From: Candidatus Parcubacteria bacterium
Lineage (GTDB): Bacteria > Patescibacteriota > Patescibacteriia > Patescibacteriales > UBA12075
Length of the DNA stretch: 12,930 bases
Reading direction: 5' to 3'
Assembly: GCA_023139655.1 (NCBI GenBank)
Contig: JAGLNE010000059.1
Span: 1 to 12,930, forward strand
Part shown: positions 5,501 through 11,600 of the stretch, piece after piece
Position numbering within the stretch: the first letter of the stretch is position 1
Layout of the letters: every line of letters begins with the position of its first letter
Program-made: the position numbers and the translations under genes
The notes under the pieces: model-generated
What the model saw: only the letters and a program-made list of their open reading frames with translations
What the model was told of the DNA's origin: nothing
Database searches by the model: none

Positions 5501-7168
5501 GTCAACAACAGTATCGCCAAGCACTCCGTCAACATAAACACGAGCATCTACACCATTATAAACCCCGACGATATGATACCATTTATCAGGATGCCCAAAC
5601 GGAATACCGTCTGTAAAAGAGGCTGTGGCGGTTAAATCTGTCGTATAAGCAACAAAACTAATATCCTCGGTCGTAGTCCAATATAGCTCGAAGGTGTCAA
5701 TTCCACTTCCTTTTTTTGAAACTATCGTGCCTTGCTGGGTACTATCAGCATCATCAGCTTTAACCCAAGCACTGACTGAAAGTCCACTTTGCCCTTCTGT
5801 CATATTATCCAGATCGCCAAGATCTACATAGTCCGCGTCCTGATCAAACACCCCACCATTGCCATACTTCCCAGCCGTAGTAGAGGCGTCGCCATAATAA
5901 GTGCCGTCATTGCCATTACCGCTCGCGTCAACTGCTCCAGACGTGGTCGCGCTCTCATCCATCTGCCAATAGCCAACCAATCCGTCGCTCATCCATTTAT
6001 CCGAAGTTCCCCCAAACGAAGCCGACACGCCATGCGTTGAACCCATTCCGGCCAACCCGGCATTATAATCCTGTCTTATCTGATCCGCGGTGCGGGCATA
6101 AGGATAAATTTTCACTTCGTCTATGAAGCCGTTAAAGTATTCAGTGTCTCCTTGCCTAGCGCCGATGCGATAATCATCTGTATTAGTAACTGACCCGTGG
6201 ACAATGTATGATTGCGTACCCTCTTGATTTCCATCAATATAAAGTGTAAACGCGCCAGCATCATCCTGATTGACTGATATATAATGCCACTTATTATCAT
6301 TAAGAAAAGAATCACTGTAAATATCCCCGCCGTCGGCATATGACTGGAAACGTATTTTCCCTGTACTTTTTCTTTCTATGTACCAACGATTTCCTGTATT
6401 CGCGGTTCTATATATTACTTGATCTGAATCAGTACCAACAAATTTTACCCAGGTAGATATAGAAAACTCTTCTTCGTCGCCAAAATTAAGGCTGGCGTCA
6501 TTAGTAATTTCCACATAATCTCCGCTCCCATCAAAATACAAACACTTACCGGAAATACACATACTTTCATCCTGCCAAGTCGCACCGGTGATGGTGCCGT
6601 CATTATTGTTCGCGCTAGAGTCTTGGGCGGTTGTTCCGTAGCCGGAGTCAAACGACCAGTAGCCGACCGGGCCAGGGCCGGTTTCTTCGGTTTGGATGGC
6701 GCCAATAGTATAATCACTGGCAACAGTGGTAAAATCCGTAGCGCTAAAACCATTTTCCGCGCTTGGATTACCATAATAAAAATAAACAGTTTGCGCGCCC
6801 GTGGGAAAAATATCAAAATTAATATGAATAATATTAGTATCAGTCTGGCAGCCAGAAACAATATAATATGGCAAAGCCTGACCATTTTCTTTAATAAAAC
6901 GAAAATCCCCGCAGTCAGACTGCATGCTGGTGCTGGCAGTGTCTGTATCAAGCGTTACAATAATATAAACATCAGTTTCCTCACTGGTATTATTGGTAAC
7001 CGGAATTACCTGGCGATAATTCCAGGAATCGTTCCACCAGGTGGCTTTTATTTCTTTTGGATTATTTAAAAATATAAAACCAAATAACAAAACAATAATA
7101 AATAAAATCATATAAATCTTATGAATCCCTGCCAAAAATTTACATTGTAATATTTTTTTCAATCTCAT
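2597..7168 (-). CDS. Giant secreted DUF2341 / six-LamG-domain protein
   Basis: A 1523-residue exported protein, probably a surface adhesin or glycan-binding protein; LamG domains are concanavalin-like beta-sandwiches. Order by position: signal/transmembrane segment (MILFIIVLLFGF, near 7075-7111); DUF2341 starting TWWNDSWNYRQ (about 6720-7050); then six LamG units at about 6060-6680, 5355-5990, 4725-5350, 4015-4710, 3300-3930 and 2597-3300. Each opens with a 'GHWKFDE'-like strand and ends with '(F)DGLIDEVKIYNYAR'. Units 3 and 5 are nearly identical in long stretches. The C-terminus (GGAVRFGQ) has no anchor. The ATG at 7166-7168 (MRLKKIL) is chosen because it gives a basic n-region. The frame is open to a TTG at 7210, inside the GxxExxY gene, and an ATG at 7111 is also possible. 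The start overlaps GxxExxY unit 2 by 29 nt. Two dispersed repeats are in frame inside unit 4. Confidence 0.88.
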   Translation of the reverse strand: MRLKKILQCKFLAGIHKIYMILFIIVLLFGFIFLNNPKEIKATWWNDSWNYRQVIPVTNNTSEETDVYIIVTLDTDTASTSMQSDCGDFRFIKENGQALPYYIVSGCQTDTNIIHINFDIFPTGAQTVYFYYGNPSAENGFSATDFTTVASDYTIGAIQTEETGPGPVGYWSFDSGYGTTAQDSSANNNDGTITGATWQDESMCISGKCLYFDGSGDYVEITNDASLNFGDEEEFSISTWVKFVGTDSDQVIYRTANTGNRWYIERKSTGKIRFQSYADGGDIYSDSFLNDNKWHYISVNQDDAGAFTLYIDGNQEGTQSYIVHGSVTNTDDYRIGARQGDTEYFNGFIDEVKIYPYARTADQIRQDYNAGLAGMGSTHGVSASFGGTSDKWMSDGLVGYWQMDESATTSGAVDASGNGNDGTYYGDASTTAGKYGNGGVFDQDADYVDLGDLDNMTEGQSGLSVSAWVKADDADSTQQGTIVSKKGSGIDTFELYWTTTEDISFVAYTTDLTATASFTDGIPFGHPDKWYHIVGVYNGVDARVYVDGVLGDTVVDLTGMTRSSTFDINIGANSDSNLSWDGQIDEVRIYNRALNPTEVRRLYEWAPGPVAHWKFDEKSGTTAYDSIASSSFAGGNDGTISGATWARGKYGSALSFDGGSDYVDAGNFNFASGDYTLSAWIKTTQTSISSILARGGINFAGGDTGVRFELEADGQVHLHISDGSTNDLIASTDTVNNGEWHHVAAVRNGSEAYIYVDNSVDSDLSMPSGDCDYNNIMAVGRAGHSDQRYFDGLIDDVRIYNYARTQKQILEDMNAGAPAIKSPVLDLHFDEGYGETVHSAGSGQALTGTLYPGSGGTNTATSAMWTKNGKFGQAIEFDGVDDYSIFNFQFSIFKQFSISKFINWQTLATSEPIIAQWGGNQNAVLIKSDNTNSDELRICVASGLTDDCTNYGATVGADLSASTWYNLQVIYDGDKTGNSNRLKLYINGKQQTLSFTGTIPATFPDSSENLEIGGDIDLAQYSNVLIDEVKIYNYALSVDEVKTLYNSGQAAVMGQASSADDDGTTVTGAGTEYCIPGDTATCSPPVLELKFDEKTGTTTYDTSGQGNDGVFVNTASSPTWTRGKYGSGLSFDGSSDYVDVGNFNFASGNYTLSAWIKTTQTSIGAIVYRAGDSFAGGDSGVRLHIQAGGILEFHISDGSTNDSVGSTNTANDGEWHHIAAVRNGTEAYIYVDNSVDSDLSMPSGDCDYNNIMAVGRAGHLDLRKFDGLIDQVHIYDYARTPAQIAWDYNKGKPIGHWKFDECSGGTIHDATQNKEHGTLHLGTAGVTATGTCASSSNSFWYNGKDGKINSAGSFGGDGEDDWIDLGSPSELDITDEMTVSAWIKPSSLAAQRVIIAKYDGGFDGDDSFIFSANNDELEFHIRTDINTAEAGEKIGLVAGEWQHVLGVFDGSELKAYINGEAGNSNSYSGTIRSNPSEPIFIGAATNGAYEFGGLIDEVKIFNYALTSEQVKTEFNGGAVRFGQ
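4473..4519. repeat. AAAATTG heptamer array inside the LamG gene
   Basis: On the plus strand: two AAATTG-type units, a TTTG spacer and four AAAATTG units in tandem. On the coding strand it is in frame and reads SIFNFQFSIFKQFSI. The same layout with only a few base differences occurs at 9863-9907 in the other giant gene. It falls in LamG unit 4 just after 'EFDGVDDY', where the other units continue directly into a beta strand, so it is most likely an insertion. Confidence 0.9.
4634..4655. repeat. Dispersed GCAGGCT/GGACAGGC-type repeat, in frame
   Basis: The plus strand reads GGCCTGTCCTGAGCCTGCCG and on. It is translated as part of 'HSAGSGQALTG' in LamG unit 4, at a point where the sister LamG units have a short 'DSSGNGNDG' turn. 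A related but broken version occurs at about 8618-8661. I recall such sequences as common intergenic repeats; the match is by memory only. Confidence 0.6.
7107..7132. repeat. Left inverted terminal repeat of GxxExxY unit 2
   Basis: A 26-bp sequence (ATCATATAAATC... ...CCCTGC) that matches the reverse complement of 7561-7586 at 24 of 26 positions. It lies just after the GxxExxY stop codon and is simultaneously translated as 'AGIHKIYMI' at the start of the giant LamG protein. Confidence 0.9.
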
Positions 7169-7550
7169 ACTTATTTTGTAATCTTCTAATCTCAACCTCG
7201 TCATTCCCAAAATTTATTAATAACCCAACTAAAATTTTAGTTAACCTTAAATATGATACTACTTGAGCTACATAAACACCCGGCATAATGCCCTTGACGG
7301 CTTTTAATTCAATAATTACCTTATCTTCTACTAATATATCCAGACGATGTTCGCCGATCAATTGATCATCAAACATTATCCGATATAATTTCTGCGCTTC
7401 AACTTTCAATCCTCTTTTTCTTAAAGCAATAACTAAAGCTTTCTCATAAACGCTTTCTATAAACCCCGGTCCAAGGCGATTATATACTTCATAAACCGCA
7501 CTGATTATTTTTTCGGTTATATCAGAGTGGGGATATTGTTCATTATCCAT
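7140..7550 (-). CDS. GxxExxY family protein (PD-(D/E)XK nuclease-like fold), canonical motif
   Basis: A 136-residue protein with the canonical motif G29-F-I-E32-S-V-Y35 in 'RLGPGFIESVYEKAL'. The nuclease-like core is D71 (RLDILVEDK) and E81-x-K83 (IIELKAV), followed by the 'ILVGLLINFG' strand (about 106-115). Key residues sit at exactly the same positions as in the 2122-2529 protein, although the rest differs widely. The biochemical role of this family is not established to my knowledge. The ATG at 7548-7550 overlaps the end of the truncated DUF2341 frame, and there is no Shine-Dalgarno; the AT-rich right terminal repeat (7561-7586) lies 10 nt upstream and may contribute promoter elements. 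The 3' end overlaps the chosen start of the LamG gene by 29 nt. Confidence 0.92.
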   Translation of the reverse strand: MDNEQYPHSDITEKIISAVYEVYNRLGPGFIESVYEKALVIALRKRGLKVEAQKLYRIMFDDQLIGEHRLDILVEDKVIIELKAVKGIMPGVYVAQVVSYLRLTKILVGLLINFGNDEVEIRRLQNKYEIEKNITM

Positions 7551-7776
7551 ATTTTTTATAGCAGGGATTTATATGATTTATATGATCCAAAACCGGAAAA
7601 TTCTCCAAATCCCCGGCCACTTGCGCGTGGTTGATGACTAGGGCTTTGCGGTAATTCCACGCGTCATTATACCAACCGGCTACTGCTATTTGCGGATTAT
7701 TAAATATCAAAAAACCAATACCGATTATCAGTATCATTAATAGCGCTAATAAAATTATTTTAAATTTTTTTGACAT
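7543..7776 (-). pseudogene. Truncated DUF2341 gene (signal peptide and first ~30 residues only)
   Basis: A 77-codon stump. It has a basic start (MSKKFK), a hydrophobic segment (about 7-25), then 'AGWYNDAWNYRKALVINH' and 'GDLENFPVL', the normal beginning of a secreted DUF2341 protein. The family sequence stops at codon 63, exactly where the right terminal repeat of GxxExxY unit 2 begins. The last 14 codons (DHINHINPCYKKYG) come from that repeat and leader. The stump is homologous to the N-terminus of the LamG protein downstream (TWWNDSWNYRQ), so two similar exported genes probably stood in tandem, or one was rearranged. The ATG at 7774-7776 is chosen over an upstream TTG at 7857 because it puts the basic n-region first. 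It is unlikely to make a functional product. Confidence 0.75.
7561..7586. repeat. Right inverted terminal repeat of GxxExxY unit 2
   Basis: The inverted partner of 7107-7132 (24 of 26 matches), built from two 9-bp ATCATATAA units and an ATCCCTGC end on the minus strand. It is the precise point where homology of the DUF2341 stump to its family ends. Confidence 0.9.
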
Positions 7777-7803
7777 TTTGATTTTTTCATTTAATTCGCA
7801 TGT

Positions 7804-7842
7804 GCCGCATTCGTAGTGCGGCTTTTTTCCGTTAGGAAAAAA
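7804..7842. repeat. Two adjacent hairpins 3' of the transposase gene
   Basis: The first is a GC-rich stem GCCGCA (7804-7809) / TGCGGC (7817-7822) with loop TTCGTAG, followed on the plus strand by six T's. The second is a perfect 8-bp stem TTTTTTCC (7823-7830) / GGAAAAAA (7835-7842) with loop GTTA. Read on the plus strand, the first looks like an intrinsic terminator, but no plus-strand gene leads into it. Placed 6 bp after the Y1 transposase stop codon, the GC hairpin could instead be a REP-like sequence of the kind these transposases act on. This is inference. Confidence 0.5.
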
Positions 7843-8159
7843 TAACGTTACATCCAAATATCATTCCTATTATTCCTATCCCTATCCCATTTTTTGGGAT
7901 TATTTTTTATATACGCCCGAATATTATTTAATGATTTTTCATTGCGGATTATATGGTCATAAAATCGGATTTGCCAGGTAAAAACGCCCTGCCAGGGCGT
8001 ATCCACATCCCGGCGAATCATAATTGTACATTGACGTTTAAATTGATTAATTATTACCCCCAATGTACCTGGTTTCCATTGGGGGTTATGTCCGCCGGAT
8101 TTTTTGGTTGTTTTATTTGTGTTCATGGTATTTTTGTATTTTGTTTGGTTACCCACCAC

Positions 8160-8202
8160 GTCCGCGGTAGAGACGCCCAAATTGGGCGTCTCTACCGCGG
8201 AC
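8160..8202. repeat. 43-bp perfect palindrome inside the transposase gene
   Basis: Two 21-bp arms (GTCCGCGGTAGAGACGCCCAA and its exact inverse) around a single central A. It is in frame on the minus strand (ASAVETPNLGVSTAD) and falls in the variable loop between the HUH motif and 'LGVIINQFK'. The opposite strand reads almost the same peptide in an open frame, which explains the plus-strand ORF there. In single-stranded DNA or RNA it would form a very stable hairpin. Confidence 0.93.
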
Positions 8203-8371
8203 GCGTCATTCCCCACGGACGCGACAAAATCATTTTTTATAAATTTACCACCGTTCGTGGCATTTTCCCCGGTACCATTATCAATTTTCAATATCCCATG
8301 TACATGATTTGGCATCACAATATATTCGTCCAATTTAACAAATGAAAAATGTTTCGGAATTTCCTGCCAAT

Positions 8372-8378
8372 ATTTTTT
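8372..8378 (-). other. Possible -1 slippery heptamer (A AAA AAT)
   Basis: In the zero frame of the transposase the codons are AAA (8377-8375) and AAT (8374-8372), preceded by A. This is an X XXY YYZ heptamer, and slipping one base back continues directly into TAT-TGG-CAG, the family sequence. The geometry is exact, but an A6 run is also a common site of real or sequencing indels. I saw no clear downstream pseudoknot. Confidence 0.35.
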
Positions 8379-8554
8379 GCCAATTTACCAATATCATTTA
8401 AAATCATTTTCCCATTTTTCACATTACCAAAAAACATTTCCTTGTTATGCGTGCAAATCGTTATAAAATACAATCCATCACCCGAATAATCATATCCTAC
8501 CAAACGCGCCGATTTAATACGATATTTATTTTTAAATAATCCATTATTATTCAT

Positions 8555-8689
8555 ACCCTCCTTGTATTTTTCATAATTATTTTGAATTTGTTATTTGTTT
8601 TTGTTGATTATCCGCGCCTGTCCTGCCTGTCCCGAATCGGATTGAGGGGAGCCTGCCGAAGGGTAATATCCGTGGCACAGCGTTTCGCG
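8555..8689. other. Gap between transposase and giant surface gene, with degenerate repeat
   Basis: The AT-rich part (8555-8610) holds only the ribosome-binding site and leader of the transposase. Positions 8618-8661 are a GC-rich remnant of the CCTGTCCTG/GAGCCTGCCGAAGG repeat family, broken by other sequence. The last 28 bases lead to the stop codon of the upstream surface gene. No terminator with a U-tract is evident, so transcripts may run from the surface gene into the transposase. Confidence 0.55.
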
Positions 8690-11600
8690 CTATCTCGCGC
8701 AACGGAATCCTATAGTTGACGTCGCCTCTATCGGCGAATATGAAAGATCAAGGTCAAACAGGGCTGACTGACCGCGGACAAAACCGGATAAATAACTGGC
8801 AGTAGAAGAAGCCGTGATTGTTTTAATCCGACCAATACCATTTTCACTATTATAATAATACGGCGGATTTATATTAAAGCCTTTATAATCCAATACTTCG
8901 TAATATTCATACCAAAGTCCGCAATTACCACTATTTTCCTCCCCTTGCCAAGGGGAGGTGCCGCAGGCGGAGGGGTCAACCGCAATCGCTCCGGCCCGGG
9001 TAATGATCTGATCCGTCCATTCAGCAACCCCGCCCACAAAATCATATATTACATTATCATTACTTAACACAAACGCAACCCCGGTACTTGCTACTCCCTC
9101 TCCTTGCGAAGGAGAGGGTTGGGGTGAGGTAGCCAACTGTAATCCATCGCTAATATCATCACTATCATTATCACTAACCCTGATAATATTCTCCGCGATA
9201 GTCAACCATTCATTCTCACTAACCAAATGATATCCATCGCCCAATTCCTGGCAGGCCAACATCGCCTCCCCTTGTGATATGTTAGTCCACACCAAAGACG
9301 AAGAACCGATCCGCGTACCATCCGCGTAGTCATCCGCGTCAATTTCCGCGTGGAGGCTCGCCTCGCGAGCTGACACACAGAAACCAGGTAGTGTACCATA
9401 TTTAGATGACCCAGGTACCCACATGTAGCCGACTGCACAATACCCTTCAAATGCCCCAGCCACAACTTTACCCTCTATACCCATATCACCCATTGTTTCA
9501 TCAACCGCATCGTCTAAAGCAGATCCGCAAGCCCCGCCGGAGCAAACCAGGAGCCGTCCATCTACCTGCATCTCACCAACTACCGAGACCCGGCCCGTAT
9601 CCGCTATATTTACGATTGATACACCGCCGGCCTGGAAGTCAGCCACATCTCCACTACCGATCTGATTTACTACAAAGGCGGCGATCTCGGTCGTAGTTGC
9701 CGTAACGATCTCCACCACTGCCACGTCCGGTGTAGAAGTAGCCGTAGTAGTGCTAATCTCCGCAACACTTACTCGTCCTAATTTAAGATTACCATCATCC
9801 GTAATAATTATTGACGTAGAAGAAGCCGAATCACTGCCCAGAATTACTAATTGATCATTGATAATTGATAATTGTTTGGAAATTGAAAATTGAAAATTGA
9901 AAATTGAATCTATATTATTTTCCATGGCTGTCATCCGCGCCAGCACATCATCCACGCTAGCTGCTAAAGTAATGAGCTGAGCATCAACCGCGTCAAATCC
10001 AACTGTCAGCCGTTCGTCAACTGCGGCGTTCAATAAAGCGATCTCCTCATCCACGATCGGCTGGATTTCCTCGTCCAGATCCAGATTATCCACGGCTTGA
10101 GCGATTAGAATTTGCACTTCATCTTCTATTTCCATAGACGCTATTCTGTCTGTAATTCTACTCTCTACCATGTCTACGGTCAGGCTCTTGTTCCGCCGTG
10201 AAATTAACACGTTTATTATGTCTTTACCGCTGGCCAGAGATTCAAGCGCTACGCCCACGGTAGAGTCGCCCGGGTCAGCGCGCATTACATATCCCATAGA
10301 GCTGGAAGCGCTGGTTAGAGAATCACCCGGCCGGATCGGCCCGTTCTCGGCCGAAACCTTGGCCGGAACCTGGCCCAGCATACCGATTATCTTATAATGC
10401 TCATTATCCCTATATCCCTCTTTATTATTACCGATTATTGCCGGTCGGGTGGAAACTATGCCCATTACATTGCTGTCCGCGCCTCGCTCGCACCGCGCCA
10501 CCGCGCTGTCGCGGGTAATATCTACACAGACCACGTCGCCGGCTTCCAAGCCGGTATTGTCTGTATAAAAATACTCGGCATAATCAGCGCCAGCGGTTAG
10601 CCAACCCATACTGGCATTACCCTGCCCACCAATATCCAAAGCATAGCTAGGGCTGGTAGTAGTGCCAATACCGATATTACCGCTGGAAAGCATAGTAAAG
10701 GCCGTGGATGAGCCGATCGTAGAACTGGTTCCTATTTGGAAAGCATCATTAGTGTCGTCAATCGCCAAATGAAAATCTATCTGATTGCCGTCCAAAACTA
10801 TGCCCGCGTCTGATTCTGAAGTATCGCCAATGGATAGTATTGAATCGCCGGTACCGGAAGTGTCTATGGTCATTTCGCCATCCGCCGCGACTGTAAAATT
10901 AACATAATTATTTTCGTCATAAGCCAGCCGCAGTTGAGAATCAGTATCTGACATAACAGTCAAAGTAGTGGCTGGTGTAGTCGTGCCAATACCTAAGCGC
11001 GTATTGGTATTATCCCAGGTAAGTAGCGCCCCAGTCGTACCGGTAGCAGTCGTGCCGTCAGCCGCGTAATAGGTTAGCGAACCCTCGCCGCCCCAATTAA
11101 GCGTTCCATCACCACTGCCCGAACCAATCCCGGCCCAGGAACCGCCTGAATTTTTATATTCCATAGTTCCTGAATTATCCCGAATGCCATAGCCGTCTGC
11201 TGAAGTGGTGGCATAACCAAAATACATACTTCTGTCTGTTCCTGATAATAATAAATTGCCATATACACTAAGCTCTGCTACCGGGGTAGTAGTGCCAATG
11301 CCAACATAACCATTAGAATTTACAGTTAATTGATCATTACCGCCAGTACGCAAAGCAAGTTTATCAGCTGACACAAAACGTAAACCAGTGTCAGAATCGT
11401 CGGTAGAATAGAAAGCATCATTGGCATAAATATTACTAGAATCAAAAGCGTGTTGTAAAGCACCGGTAATGGCAACGCCAATAACATTATCCGCGTACCG
11501 ATAAAATCCCATGTCTGTATCTCCAGAAAAACTAATGCTAGGCGCTCCAGAAGTTCCGTCAGATATCAATATTTGACCGGCAGTATTTATTTGTAAACTA

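Larger units (their letters stand above)
7107..7586 (-). mobile_element. Candidate mobile unit 2: GxxExxY gene bounded by 26-bp inverted repeats
   Basis: A 480-bp block with one gene, GxxExxY (7140-7550), between inverted repeats at 7107-7132 and 7561-7586. The design matches unit 1, but the terminal sequence is unrelated: an AT-rich 9-bp unit, ATCATATAA, repeated and ending in CCCTGC. The right end interrupts a DUF2341 gene (stump at 7543-7776). The left end is fused to the start of the LamG gene. Simple excision would not restore an intact DUF2341 gene, so a deletion or rearrangement must also have happened. Mobility is inferred. Confidence 0.45.
7848..8554 (-). pseudogene. REP-associated tyrosine (Y1/HUH) transposase, interrupted by a -1 frameshift
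   Basis: IS200-like Y1 transposases cut single-stranded DNA through a catalytic tyrosine. The N-terminal frame (8315-8554) has the family start 'YRIKSARLVGYDYSGDGLYF' and 'ITICTHNKEMFFG'. The second frame (ends 7848) has the HUH motif MPNHVHG (H84, H86 in the joined product), 'LGVIINQFK', and the catalytic-Tyr region FYDHIIRNE (Y199) with 'YIKNNPKKW'. The frames join by one -1 step at an A6 run (plus 8373-8378), restoring 'KKYWQEIPKHFSFVKLDEY' and a 235-residue product of about normal length. A strong AAGGAGG precedes the ATG at 8552-8554, very close to it. A long loop between HUH and Tyr regions contains a 43-bp palindrome. It may be a pseudogene, an assembly indel in a homopolymer, or a true frameshift gene. 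Confidence 0.85.

Noticed and set aside
7169-7210. TTG or ATG start upstream of 7168 for the LamG protein
   Set aside because: It would add acidic residues before the signal peptide, lie deeper inside the GxxExxY coding sequence and lack a Shine-Dalgarno.
7804-7828. Plus-strand intrinsic terminator (GC stem plus T6)
   Set aside because: No plus-strand gene precedes it; it is kept only as a hairpin repeat, although antisense termination cannot be excluded.
8104-8307. Plus-strand 67-codon ORF
   Set aside because: It mirrors the in-frame 43-bp palindrome of the transposase on the other strand and has no family features.
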